Below, one piece after another: positions 33,301 through 45,016 of a DNA stretch of 64,000 bases. The stretch lies in assembly GCF_901709675.1 (NCBI RefSeq), contig NC_051095.1, positions 22,788,456-22,852,455 of the forward strand. The letters are read 5' to 3'. Every line of letters begins with the position of its first letter. Position 1 is the stretch's first letter. The translations under genes and the position numbers were made by a program. The stretch is from Syngnathus acus. Its lineage: Eukaryota > Chordata > Actinopteri > Syngnathiformes > Syngnathidae. A model generated the notes under the pieces. That model was not told the DNA's origin. It did no database searches and saw nothing but the letters and a program-made list of their open reading frames with translations.

Positions 33301-34136
33301 GGGTCAGATTCACATCAATTGACATATCCTGGCACGGGATCACAGGTCAGTCTACTCATATTATCCATGACCTTCAGCGCGTGGAAGATAGGGAGGTATA
33401 TTAAGAGCAGTTTTGGAGAGGTATAGATTGATGGAGGAAAGAATAGATTTGACTTACAATCTAGAAATGAAGCATAGTGCAGTTTCTACATCCTCCAACC
33501 CTCACACAATTCCCTCTGTTTACTAATGTCCATAGACAAATACTCCTACAAATCCTCTATTTTTATGATCACTGATAAAACAAGGCTTCCAACAAATGAA
33601 GCCCCACAAAGAGAGAGGTGGGATAAAGGTAGACCAATAGACCTCATCATTCATGTTTCAGCAATGAGACGTGGTGTCAATGTGCTTGTCATTTAAGAGA
33701 AAATCTATAACCAACTTGATTTTCACTCGGTAGCGCTCAGAACTCCATCAAGGCCTCACAATAATAGGGTGTGTATTTTTTTTTAGCCTAGTCTTGTAAG
33801 TGGTGGTATTGCCAAGAGGAAGGGTCCAGAGCCACTGGTCAAAGGATTGCAGTTATGCTTTTCATAACAAATGTCTATTTCAAACCAGTTGTTTTGTATA
33901 CAATCAATAAACACTTACACTTTATGACTTATTTATTCCTTAGACAATAAAACAAATTGTTGCAGAATTCAAAATGTTAACACTGCTGTTATTAGTCTGT
34001 GCACATGAGATCATTGTTAACACTAAATACAACACAATAAACCAAATTATGTCTGTGGGCATTTTCTTACGTCTTTTTAATTAACAACCCTGAGGGTCAG
34101 AGAGTAACCTTTACCAAAACTAAATGATTTTAAATC
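30336..34136. other. Long unassigned stretch with minor repeats
   Basis: Contains a (CAAA)n tract at 31539-31572, a short SINE tail (gaggataagcggtacggaaa) at 31619-31658, and 31948-32090, a dispersed repeat whose text (agagggacttacaaatgtca and following) recurs at 49867-50030. I recognise no gene. Confidence 0.5.
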
Positions 34137-34640
34137 TTTACAAGAATGTGGGCGTCATTTGTGACTTGGAGCTTAGTTTTTTAATTCCTCATATTAAAAC
34201 TATAACTCAGATCATTTTTTTAATTGTCAGGAGAATATAGCCAGAGTCTGCCCATTTCTATCTCAGTCCAACACAGAGTTGCTTTTGCATGGTTTGATTC
34301 CCCTTAATTACAGTTACTGTAATGCCCTGCTTTCTGGTCTTCCTAAAAAGAGTATTTCAAGATACTAATAACTTCAAAACTTAGCCAAATGAGTGCAGGT
34401 TTTAAAATCACTAGATTGGCTCCTTGTGTATTTTAGGGTTAATTTTAAGGTGCTTTAAAATGCCTTAACAGTCATGGAGCATATTATTTATCTGACCTGC
34501 TTTTATCATTAACTCTTGTGAATCCTAAGGTCATTTGGCCTTTTAATTATTCCAAGGGTGAGAACTAAAACATACGGTGATGCTGCATTCAGTTACCATG
34601 AACCACAGCAATAGAACAGACCTATTTTTATCTATTCTTT
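34137..34640 (+). pseudogene. L2-type LINE reverse transcriptase C-terminal relic
   Basis: Across several frames the translation gives VGVICDLELSF, IARVRPFLSQSNTELLLHGL, YCNALLSGLPKKSI, LKSLDWLLVYFRVNFKVL and VRTKTYGDAAFSYHEPQ. In order these match the conserved end of L2 open reading frame 2 (NLGV.FDS.LSF; IARIRPFLS; DYCNALLSGLP; LKSLHWLPVSFRIDFK; VPRVRTKTYGEAAFS). Multiple stops and shifts show long decay. It is a separate insertion from the L2/CR1 relic at 11470. Confidence 0.85.
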
Positions 34641-34778
34641 GTTTTCATGTCTGTTTTTTAGCTCCTATTGGTTTGTCTAGTATCTTTTAGGTCTTTTATT
34701 CTGTTGTTTTTGAATGGCAATGCTCCCACTGTCAACAGAGTGAAGCAATTACTAAAATTGCACGACAGATTTTTGAAC

Positions 34779-34862
34779 TAGGTGCACACAAAGGTGCACC
34801 TATGAGGCACCCTGTCAATTTTTTAGACAATTAAAGGCTTTTAAATGCATCTTATGGTGTAG
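34779..34862. mobile_element. Fragment of an ATAAGGCGC-type element
   Basis: The text ggtgcacacaaaggtgcacc then ttaaaggcttttaaatgcat matches the right end of the element at 57415-58146. Confidence 0.55.
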
Positions 34863-37607
34863 GAAGGAGAATAAACTATTTCAGATGTTTAGTTTGTAAT
34901 TTAATTCTTAATCATTTGTTCAATTAAATAATTTGTTAACCAATTTATTGAAAATGAAACAAATCAATATTACTCAACTTTTCTTTTTTTTAATTATAAT
35001 AACTTATTTTTATACACATCAGCTTTTTTTCACCTCATCTACAAATGACCTGACCCCAGCAGTCCATTTTCAAAATGTAATGTGGGCCTTGAGCAAATAA
35101 CTTTGTCGATCCCTGGTCTAATTACACGTCATTTTAACGTCCAAATGTGACGTGGATGGGACCTACGCTGCTTTTGCAGAAAATATCTTTCTGTTGGCAG
35201 AGTAGAACTCAAATGAAATAACTTAACCTTTTCTCTGTGTTGCCTACTGTGACCAGTGACGTATTCGGACACCACTGATGACATATTTTTTGTGTGTGTG
35301 GTTCTACACGCACTTAGCTCAAGGTGAACATATTACCAACTACTTCATAGCAGAATTTAGAGGTTCATATATTTTATTTCAGATGGTCAGTTTAGATTGA
35401 GTATGTATTTACCATTCTTTCTGTGATCAATCCCACGTTTTTTGTTTTTATGAATAAATAAACTTCTTTCAACGATTCCCCTGAACTCCATTCTTGCCTT
35501 GCCTGCTTTTCACTGCAACAAACAATCGCGTCAGTGACCAACCTTTAAAAGTTTTTTTAATCAAATTAAGTCGTTCTATCCAACAAGCTCTAAGAGCTAA
35601 TTTACATCTGCTATTAATTTTTTTCTTCCAAAAGTGATGAAATCATGGAAAATAAAATGTATGCTTGGTGTCCTAGGTTTGTACCCTTGGTGGCTGAATC
35701 TCATCTGTCCCCCAGCCTCTGATACCCTCTCCATCACTATACCAGTCTGCTCCCCATCCAGCACTCCATCACAGCTCCATGGAGCCCTAGAGATGTCTCC
35801 CCGGTAAGGAGTGATGTAGTGGCCAACGCTAACAGACCCTCTCGGCCACTATTATTAACTGGGTCCAACCTTCATTTCTCAAGGTCTCCTGAAAGACGCG
35901 TACAAGAGCATAAAGAACAGAAGCTTCATTCAATTCCTCAGTTGAGACGACAATGCACGTTTCTGTGGTTCAGAGTAAACCTTAGCAACAAATCTCTTTT
36001 GATTAAACTTCAATTTTGTTGTTGAATTAATGAATTGGCAGCAGCACATTGCAGTGATGGCATGATTTTTTCCCTTCAAATCCATAACTGCGCTGTTCAA
36101 CGACAAAGGCAGTTTTATTAACACAGTATGCAAAATTCAAACAAGCGATGTGACAACTAATGAAAAGCATTACATTTCAGGCTGCATGTATAATTCATCG
36201 CCATCAGACTTAATCCGGTATTCAGCGCTACAGACACAGACTGCAAATGAGCAGAAACAGACCATGCGCCATTTTTTGAATCAATAAAGTACTACATACA
36301 CTAGATTCACTTGCATTTCCTAGAGATCCCTATAATAATGTATAATGTAGTTTTGTATTTATCCTGTGGTGCACGCTCATTTTATTTGTACTTACCTCGA
36401 TTGTGTTGACTGTACTCTCATGCTTGATAGGTAAGGTGTCCCCCTCATTACTCCCACTGTGTATCGAATTCCTTTAACCCCTCAATATAGCTACTGCTGC
36501 TAGCTAGGAAACCAAATAAATATAGGCCTAACTGCTGCCTCTCTAGTCCACTGAGGCATTGATTTACACAGGGCCGACTGCAGCTCAGAGCAACAAATCT
36601 AAGGGCAAGTCAGCTTATTCATAGAACAAAAAATAAAGCTGTTTCCTACACACATCTCGGAGGATTTGATTCAGTATAGATGAGTGCTGTCAGATCAGTG
36701 TGTAGCAGCAGACACCTGGTAGACTATGTGTGTTTGTGTCTGACTCATCCTGCGTTAATAGTGTCTCCAGAAGATGGCTCCTTGTCTGCACAGTTACAGT
36801 GCATATTCACATTTTACGAAGACTGATTCCTCATAAAGGGGGTATGCAAAATTGGTTTGGAGTAATACTGCACGCAGCAGGAAACCCACCACCTTTTCTG
36901 TGAGCGAACACTGCACGAAACCAGAGCGGGTTGTTTATAGAGAAAGGGACAGATGGCGGACTGGAATGGCACTCAGTAGAGCACAGGCCTCCATCAAGGC
37001 TGAACAATCCTAATTTAAATCAGTGCCAAATTGTACACTTTCATTGATACCTACTTTCTACACGTGCCTGTTATTTGTCATGAACTTCATGCATTATTCA
37101 TTGACAAAATATAAAAATTGTGAGGTTTGAAAATGAAGCCCTTCATAAGGCAAGGAAATATATTCAGAATTTAAATATTTTATTGTTATATTATATTGAG
37201 AATCATTAAGATTTTTTTTCTGTTTTCTTTACTGAGCCCGTGTGTTTTTTTTCTGTTTGTTAGTTTTATTTTTTTTCCCTGTCATTAATGGTTTTCACCC
37301 TTCTTGTGCATATAACTGCACACATGACATTTTCCACAAAATTAATGGAACAATTACATTGAGTTCTCAATGATTTGTTCCTCCATCCCTTTTAAGCCAT
37401 GTTATTTAATCCAAATGACAAATAAGACTTTTGAGGAGAAATGGGACAAAGAAATACACCATAACATTTAAAACCCGTATATAAGTCATTTTCAAGACGT
37501 TTAGGGTGTTTCCAAATTCATAAATTTAATAATTTTAAGACTTTCTAAAGACCCCATGGAAACCAACTTGCAGCATTTTGAGATCTGATGGCCGAATCAA
37601 TGTTGTC
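34863..37607. other. Long unassigned AT-rich stretch
   Basis: A short hAT-like scrap (aaaatgtaatgtgggccttg, ending ccctgg) lies near 35070-35120. I recognise no gene or other repeat. Confidence 0.45.
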
Positions 37608-37703
37608 GGGTGTTGAACAGAGGCTGTGATGTACCGAAGTCAAATTCCTTGCTTGGCACGCTTAAACATGGCGAATAAAACTCTTGAATCTTGAATCTTA
37701 TTA
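37608..37703 (+). mobile_element. CR1/L2-type LINE 3' tail (copy 3)
   Basis: The last ~95 bases of the same LINE family as 29646-30136 and 51451-51935, here on the plus strand, ending cttgaatcttgaatctta. Confidence 0.8.
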
Positions 37704-39390
37704 TTAGCTGATTTCTAAGTCCGGAGGTAATCAGGCCTGGGTGTGGTCAGTGATAATGAACTCAGCTTTCCCCAAAAAATTGATTAGCCACAGTTAATTC
37801 ATGATTTAACAAGGTGGAAAATTATTTTTTTCACAGAGGACCGGCTAATATTAAATAGACCCCCACAGCCCCTTAATAAACAAATGTACCTTTCAAAACC
37901 AGCATTTTGTATTTACTTGGGTTAACTTTGTCTGATATTTACCTTTGTTTGATGATACTAAAATATTATAGTGGGGAAAACATGCAAACAAAAAAAATAA
38001 GAATTTGAGATTAGGGCAAATACTTTTTCGTGGCACTCTGTCTAACAAACAAACACACACACATTATGCATGATGAAGGCCCATGCTGGGACCATCTTGC
38101 TGTGAGGCTTGTTGAGTGTATGTAATGTTTGGCACACCATCAGTCCCTGTGATCAGAGAACGGGCATGCAGCATTTCACCCACTCACTTTGTTCCTCCTC
38201 TGACAGCCTCAAGGCCCGAGTGCCTGACTGACTGACTGACTGGAGGCTGAATAGAGAGAACAAGAGACAGCAAGAGAAAAGACTCCAACCGCGTCCCCTC
38301 GCTTTCAGTGAAAAGGAAATAAGCAATGTAAAACAATTTAAAGTACTGCAGGCTAAAATTGGCTTTCACCAGGATCTGAGATGCAAAAGCCGACGGTTCC
38401 AAAGCATGTCTTTCGGGCTCTCTGTATCTGTCACATATGTGCAAACATGCAATAGAAAAAAAGATAACACACAGACACACACACACATGCACACACACAA
38501 ACAATAAATCATGCCCGTCCTTTCTACTGCCCTGCAGGTCACAATCTCTTTACCCGTATAGAATTTCTAATTGATGTGACAAAGTGCCTCAGAGTGTCCC
38601 GTTTCCCGTGCGTGGTTTTCTAAAATGTTCTGACCTCTTTCTTCCTCCTCCGAGTCAGACCGCTTCCTTTTACTGCCAAGTGTGGTTTTAATGGTGTAAA
38701 ACAGTCTCTTGATATCCGCTAGTCAGATGTTGCTGTATAATGATCAGAGTATTGACCGTAGCCATGAAATGGACAGGAATAGGAGGGCGATTCAAACATC
38801 AAAAAACGCTGCCATGAAGTGTCTTTGTTGAAATTAAAAGCACTGCATCAGCTTTCATCTTGGAAAATGATGGCACAGTCATCACTTTGTGAAGACTTGA
38901 CATTAGAGTGCGAAGAGGAGACGGTTTTGTCTGCGGTAGCTTTTAAGAGCTGTCACCGCAGCAAACATGACAGCCTAGCTAAAAATAATGCCTATAAATT
39001 GAATGTCAGCATATGTTACGCATCTACTTACGAATCTCCATTGTAAAAAAATAATAATAATTTATGCACACTTTGCATACGAGAACACGAGTCATCCGTG
39101 TTTAGGGCTTCACTGTCAACAGGCAACAAATTTCACATGACACAAGCTGGCTCATTCTTTGTTTTCTTGAATTAGATGGATGTTATGTACTGTGTTTTGT
39201 TTTCATTAATTAAGCATGGCGGTGTTAATGTCAGTCACTATTAATTTGGAAGTAAAAAGTGGGAAGGTTTGTTTGCTAGTATCTTATTAGATCAGCCTGT
39301 TGCCATCATCATTAACCTGTTGAATTGAATGTTGCATAATTTGGTATCTATGTTTTTCAAAGCCTTAAACTTGACCACACTAGAAAGATG
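37704..39390. other. Unassigned sequence
   Basis: No gene or definable repeat recognised; short CA runs near 38470-38500. Confidence 0.45.
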
Positions 39391-39677
39391 TACCGTAATT
39401 TTCGGACTATAAGTCGCACCGGAGTATAAGTCGCACCAGCCATAAAATGCCCAAAAAAGTGAAAAAAAACATATATAAGTCGCTCCGGAGTATAAGTCGC
39501 ATTTTGGGGGGCAATTTATTCGACAAAATCCAACACCAAGAACAGTCATGAACGAGCAACAACAGGCTAAACGATAGCTATGCTAACGTGACATAAACAC
39601 AAACTAAGAGCTGAGAACGGCCCTGACGTAAAATTCAGAGTTATTCAAAAAACTATTACATAAATAACACGTTAATA

Positions 39678-40335
39678 AAACCATCTGCGTCACTCCAATT
39701 CATTAAATCCATCAATCGTCCTTTGTCAACAATGCGTGCGCGCCGCTGACGGCTCTTGCACTTAAAAATATTCCACAGGCCCATATAACGATATATAAAT
39801 TATATATCAAATAACTATTATATAAGCAATAATGTTATCAAACCATCTGTGCACTCTAAATCATTAAATCCATCGATCAAATTCCTCGTCCTTTGTCAAC
39901 ATCGCCGCGCGTGCGCCCTGACGTCAGCCTCGTCGTTATTCCACAGATCTACTATATATAGATAATATATATTGTAGCGTTAACAAAGTTCAAGGAAAGA
40001 CGTGGGTTTGGTAAACGGCTCTTTATTTAACAAAACAAACTTACAGGCGTGTGGCGGCGTGGACGTCCAGCCACGAAAGGGGACGAGAGCTCCATACGAT
40101 AGGACCGGGCGTGCGTAGAAGCCATGACCGAGATCCATGCACCGTCCTCGGACAGCCACCCGGCTGAGCGCCGGCCCTCGACTTCCATCCACGGAGCTGA
40201 AAGGCAGCTCGGTAGAGTAGGACCGGGCGTGCGTAAAAGCATTGTCCGAGCACCATCCACCGTCCCTGGACAGCCACCCGGCCGAGCGCCGGCGCCCGAC
40301 TTCAATCCACGAAAGTGAAAGAAAGCTGGACGAGT
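39678..40335 (+). repeat. Left arm of the foldback element
   Basis: Mirrors 40433-41083. From 39973 to 40335 the mirror coordinates hold with no net gap (left plus right position always sums to 80768). The outer part differs by a few substitutions and 7 net bases in an AT run. Confidence 0.9.
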
Positions 40336-40337
40336 CG
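40102..40337. repeat. Two tandem 118-bp units within the left arm
   Basis: The motif ggaccgggcgtgcgta starts at 40102 and again at 40220; the text cggacagccacccggc and gagcgccgg recurs in each. The same pair is mirrored at 40431-40666. Confidence 0.85.
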
Positions 40338-40432
40338 ATCTTTGTCCTTTATGTAAACAACCGTCGCGCTGCTGACGCGCGACCGCGACGTCGCGTCGCG
40401 CTGCTGACGTCAGCAGCGCGACGTCGCGCGTC
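40338..40432. other. Centre of the foldback, GC-rich
   Basis: Unpaired relative to the arms but itself rich in CG palindromes; cgctgctgacgtcagcag at about 40400-40417 is a perfect local palindrome. Confidence 0.75.
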
Positions 40433-41083
40433 ACTCGTCCAGCTTTCTTTCACTTTCGTGGATTGAAGTCGGGCGCCGGCGCTCGGCCGGGTGGCTGTCC
40501 AGGGACGGTGGATGGTGCTCGGACAATGCTTTTACGCACGCCCGGTCCTACTCTACCGAGCTGCCTTTCAGCTCCGTGGATGGAAGTCGAGGGCCGGCGC
40601 TCAGCCGGGTGGCTGTCCGAGGACGGTGCATGGATCTCGGTCATGGCTTCTACGCACGCCCGGTCCTATCGTATGGAGCTCTCGTCCCCTTTCGTGGCTG
40701 GACGTCCACGCCGCCACACGCCTGTAAGTTTGTTTTGTTAAATAAAGAGCCGTTTACCAAACCCACGTCTTTCCTTGAACTTTGTTAACGCTACAATATA
40801 GTTATATAGTAAATCTGTGGAATAACGACGAGGCTGGCGTCAGGGCGCACGCGCGGCGATGTTGACAAAGGACGAGGAATTTGATCGATGGATTTAATGA
40901 TTTAGAGTGCACAGATGGTTTGATAACATTATTGCTTATATAATAGTTATTTGATATATAATTTATATATCGTTATATGGGCCTGTGGAATATTTTTAAG
41001 TGCAAAAGCCGTCAGCGGCGCGCACGCATTGTTGACAAAGGACGATTGATGGATTTAATGAATTGGAGTGACGCAGATGGTTT
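40433..41083 (-). repeat. Right arm of the foldback element
   Basis: Inverse of the left arm. On the plus strand it contains an AATAAA signal at about 40741-40746 followed after about 50 bases by GTTAACGCTACA, an arrangement like the R-U5 end of an LTR. Confidence 0.9.
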
Positions 41084-41425
41084 CGCGCTGCTGTCGTCAC
41101 TTGAAATTCAAATTACAGTAATCCCTTGCTACATTGCGGTTCGTTTATCGCGGTTTCATTTTTTTTTTTTTGAAATTTTTTTTTTGAAATTTTTTGAAAA
41201 AAAAAAACACATATAAGTCGCTCCTGAGTATAAGTCGCCCCCCCACCCAAACTATGAAAAAAACCGCGACTTATAGTCCGAAAATTACGGTAGTATCTGA
41301 GAAAAGCAGGATATGGAAGAGAGCTATGCTGACCTAAGTTGGCCTTTTCTGCTGCTTGTTGTACTCAAGTGTTCATGGGACCAACAACATCATATACAAA
41401 CATTGAGATCAGCACACGCGAGCGC

Positions 41426-41426
41426 G

Positions 41427-41478
<52 letters not shown>

Positions 41479-41479
41479 A
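41426..41479. repeat. (CA)n microsatellite
   Basis: CA run with one CG interruption. Confidence 0.95.
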
Positions 41480-42263
41480 GCACTAGCCCTAAAGCTCACA
41501 ATTTCTGTATGTTTCCCTGTGATATCTCAAGTGTGTTTGTTTTTCTCCACGTGTGATCAGGTTGGAACACAGCGTAGTTTTGCTGCTGATGGAAGTCACA
41601 GCATAGCAGAGGGCTGATACTGATCAGTCAGCACAACATACAGACAGCACTTAAGGGCCGCAGTGAAAGGCTGTCTTGCCTGTTGTTAAGAGTATAGCCA
41701 TAGTTGCTGTGGTTTATGGTGTCAAGGAAAGAGTGTAAGGACTCTAAAAGTATGCCTATCAACAATAAGGACAAGGAACTAACAAGCTCAGAACATCCTT
41801 TTGAACCGACATATGAAGTATTACTTCCTATACTGGTTTATCCTGTTCATATCTGGTGTAAATGGCAATTAAGCACATATAGTTCCTTATAATTGAATTT
41901 GCTTCTGCATGGACTACTGTAAGTCAATTTCTGCTTCCACAATGTTAAAAGACCGTGTGTGCCTCTCCTCCGCTTAAAATAATGGGAAGGAGGCCAGCCG
42001 CTTTAATTGGATGGGAAACAAGCTGGATCACTTCCTCAACTGCAAAGACGGCCTTTTCCACAGTGACCCTACACGAAAATACCAAAACAAAGAAAACTTC
42101 ACCTATGAATATAGGATTCTAGATTTTATGTTGTGGTTTATGTTACTGTTTTGTACTGTTACTATGCGGTGTTGAAAATGGATGGATGACTTCACCTAGG
42201 AAAATAGGGTTCTAGATTTTATGTCGAAGTCTATGTTACTGTTTTATTAATACAGCGTGCAAC
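41480..42263. other. Unassigned sequence with a local duplication
   Basis: The block ttctagattttatgt with cttcacctat/cttcacctag and tatgttactgtttt occurs twice, at about 42096-42160 and 42190-42245, separated by a GATGG-type tail. I recognise no gene. Confidence 0.45.
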
Positions 42264-42352
42264 ACCCTCCACGACCCTGAAAAGGATAAGCGGTGTTGAA
42301 ATTGGATGGATGGATGGCTGGATGGCTGGATGGATGGATGGATGGATGGATC
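42264..42352 (+). mobile_element. GATGG-tail SINE, 3' fragment with expanded tail
   Basis: ccctgaaaaggataagcggt followed by GGATGGCT and GGATGGAT units up to 42350. Confidence 0.7.
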
Positions 42353-42577
42353 AATTTTTGGGGTCTCAGGTGAGATGGAGCCAGTTCCAAGTGGCAAGAA
42401 GCAGTGTATACCCTGGACTGGTTTCTTGGTAGTACCAGAATAAACTTCATGTATACATATACAGCACTTTATATTCATTCCACATTCATTTATACCTACA
42501 ACAGTTACATTGACACTCACAGGACACTTTGTCAGCTACAAGTACATGTGTAGTCAAGAATGAGGTCCAATACAGGA

Positions 42578-42862
42578 GCCGTATTTAAGGGGAAGTCAAC
42601 TCAAAAATGTTCTTTACGGTATGTTGGTTGTTCACCCACTAGTCTAAACATGACATTCTGAATAATAATGCATTTGTGGGATATGAGTTAAGCAGCTAAA
42701 TTCACACATTCTTAGCCATCTCAGGGGGCAGCCATTTTGACTGATGACATCACAGTTGACGGGTTTCAAGTAACAACCAATCACGGCTTGATTGGTTGTG
42801 ACCTGAGACCTGTCAACTGTGATGTCGTTATCAGGTCGACAGGAAGTGGCAAAATGGCTGTC
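42578..42862. mobile_element. TTAA-flanked MITE with hairpin, right end lost
   Basis: It begins GGGGAAGTCAACTC after TTAA, the same terminus as the element at 2942-3100. An internal hairpin pairs gacatcacagttgac (42746-42760) with gtcaactgtgatgtc (42812-42826), and further in acaaccaatca with tgattggttgt. The right end is replaced by a Rex3 fragment. Confidence 0.65.
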
Positions 42863-42865
42863 CCC

Positions 42866-42995
42866 TGTCGGGCTCCCCGTTCGAGACAGGGTGAGAAGCT
42901 TGGACTTAGAGTTGACCCGCCGAGCCAGATGAGGTGGCCTGGGCATTCGATTAGGATGCCGCTTTGATACTTCCCTAGTGAGGTGTTCCCATTTT
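42866..42995 (+). pseudogene. Rex3-type LINE fragment
   Basis: Matches the LINE at 28335-28490: the text for the LSLRDRVRS region, then agccagatgaggtggcctgg, then gatgcc...cttccctagtgaggtgttcc. About 30 bases in the middle are missing relative to that copy. Confidence 0.75.
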
Positions 42996-44050
42996 ACCTG
43001 AGACATTCTTTTATTGACCTGATTTGATCCTGGCTAAAACCAGCATAGCATTATCTTGTGGAGAAGTACAGTCTTGGGGACAAAGGCACTGGTGAGCAAT
43101 ATCTGCCATCTGGTGGTAAAGATTGTTATTACAACTTCAAACTCCTTACCTGCAGTTTTTTCTATAAGCCGCCAGTTCTCCATTCCTGACTTAAGCACTA
43201 AAGATGCCCAGTTTGTATTGCGATTAACATATGGACAGTGTAGAGATTCATGGAGCTGGCTATTATAATGCTGCAATTACGGGGATTCATCTCAATAAGA
43301 ACATGGTTGATTTATAGTGCAGACCATCGAAGCCTGTACATAAATCACCAGGAGGTCACCTATCGCTTTCCCTTATTCATGCAAGCTATTATTTATATCG
43401 CCCGGTCATGTGTAATCAATATCCTTAATTCTAATTACATCTCAAGTACTTACCACTCTCTGTGTTGGAACAACACACGTTTGTGTCGAAAATGTTAATC
43501 AGCAAGGTCAGTGTGAAGCATAGGAGAGGATAAAAATAACTGAATAAGGGACAGTGTGATGGAGTGTGATTAAGACCGAGAGCAGAGATGCAAATAAGTA
43601 TATGCTTTCTATAACAGTGATGGTATGTTAACATGAAACACAGGCGAGAACTCAACAACTTTTAGTGTTGAAAAGCAAACAAAGAGCTCATTGTTTTGCA
43701 CAGGGCTGCACCACATTCATCAGCAGCAACAGTGGCTGATTTTGCCTTGTGTGACATGAAACTGCTTTTGGCGACATTGCTGGCGGGGTGGGAATGCACC
43801 CACCTAGGGATAGTCAAATCAATACTAATATGATTATTATTCATTTTCATTCTTTTTACTCGGTCATTAGCAGTGTTGATAATAACGCTATTTAAACTTA
43901 CGGTGTTAGGTAACTCATTTTTGTTTTTCCCATTAATGCAGTAATCTAACGAGCGTAATCACTCTGTATCCACACAAACATTGAACGCAACCCGGAAGTT
44001 GTTGAGGAGCTTACATGGGCCAGCTTCAATCGAGGAACATCTGATGTATC
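42996..44050. other. Unassigned sequence
   Basis: No gene or definable repeat recognised. Confidence 0.45.
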
Positions 44051-44058
44051 CTCTACAG

Positions 44059-44921
44059 CAGTGGTCCCCAACCACCGGGCCGCGGACCGGTACCGGTCCG
44101 TGGGTCACTTTGTACCGGGCCGCCAAGCCACACAGAAAAAAAAAAAAAAATTGTTTTAATCAACGATCAATTAATTCAGGTCAAGACGCTCGTCCGGGTC
44201 ACGTGACGTGTTTCCCCAGTCGAGCCCGCAAAGCTAGCAAAAATGAGTATTTATTTTGAAAAATGTAAAAAAATTGGCGATTCTCTCCCAATTACATCCG
44301 TTGGTTCAGGTCAAGACGCTCGTCTTGGTCACGTGACATGTCACCTCAGTTGAGCCCGCGAAGCAAGCAACAATGAGCAAGAAACAGAGATGTTTGGAAA
44401 GCTTCTTCGGAAAGGGAAAAAAACCCAATGAGGAGACGGAAGAAGAAGAGGCTCCGACTTCTAAGAAAAGGAAAGCTGCATTTAAAAGACTATGACGCGC
44501 CAAGCCCACTCTGCATAATATGTGGTGACAGGCTAGCTAACGAGGCAATGAAGCCCTCAAAACTGCTTCGGCACATGGAGACCAAGCATCCTGCGTTAAA
44601 AGACAAACCTTAACCACTTCGGGTGTCATTGTCTCCGATTACGCCTAGATGGGACCGACTCGTTTCTGAGAAACAAGCTCAGTGCTCCCACTAATTCAAT
44701 GTAATGGTGAGTTTTATTTTAATGTCGTTTATACTTGTTTTTATGCCAGTCGTATCATTTTATTTCATCGTATTCATATATTTGTTATAAATGTATTATT
44801 TATTTATATAAATGTATTATTTAGTTATATAAATCTATTATTTATTTATATAAAGGCCGGTCCGCGAAAATATTTCTGACACGTAACCGGTCCGTGGCGC
44901 AAAAAAGGTTGGGGATCACTG
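44059..44921 (+). mobile_element. hAT transposon, 863 bp, internally deleted
   Basis: The termini CAGTGGTCCCCAACC and GGTTGGGGATCACTG are inverted. A perfect 8-bp duplication CTCTACAG flanks them at 44051-44058 and 44922-44929. The subterminal gggccgcggaccggtaccgg text belongs to a hAT group widespread in vertebrates. It keeps the start of a ZBED5/FAM200-like transposase gene (44373-44613), then jumps to the 3' untranslated region, so the catalytic core is deleted. Confidence 0.93.
44373..44613 (+). pseudogene. BED finger N-terminal fragment of a hAT transposase (frameshifted)
   Basis: It begins MSKKQRCLESFFGKGKKPNE with an acidic and lysine-rich linker. A frame change near 44490, where the first frame hits TGA, leads to YDAPSPLCIICGDRLANEAM, then KPSKLLRHMETKHPALKDKP and a stop. 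The second part is a BED zinc finger (C-x2-C, then H-x4-H in RHMETKH), typical of ZBED5/FAM200-like proteins. A full protein of this group is several hundred residues longer. The frameshift and deletion make this copy non-functional. Confidence 0.85.
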
Positions 44922-45016
44922 CTCTACAGGACATAGCTCCTCATTGGTGACATATGAAAACAAGTGTGTCAAGGACTGTCAACAATGCAGGAATTCAAAT
45001 TATATAGTTCTAATCT

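Larger units (their letters stand above)
39391..41292. mobile_element. Large foldback (palindromic) element, about 1.9 kb
   Basis: The outer ends are inverted repeats of each other (ccgtaattttcggactataa and its complement), each next to a TA (39391-39392 and 41291-41292). Within lie long inverted arms at 39678-40335 and 40433-41083, nearly identical by eye, around a GC-rich centre of about 97 bp. Between the tips and the arms the two sides differ: the left has about 290 bp of unrelated text; the right has a segment resembling the end of another DNA element (taatcccttgctacattgcg). The open frames mirrored on both strands are a consequence of the inverted arms. It has no recognisable transposase, so it is non-autonomous. 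Confidence 0.85.

Noticed and set aside
39967-40800. 5-bp duplication (ATATA) around the foldback core
   Set aside because: The flanks are an AT run that is itself part of the inverted arms, so the match has no weight.
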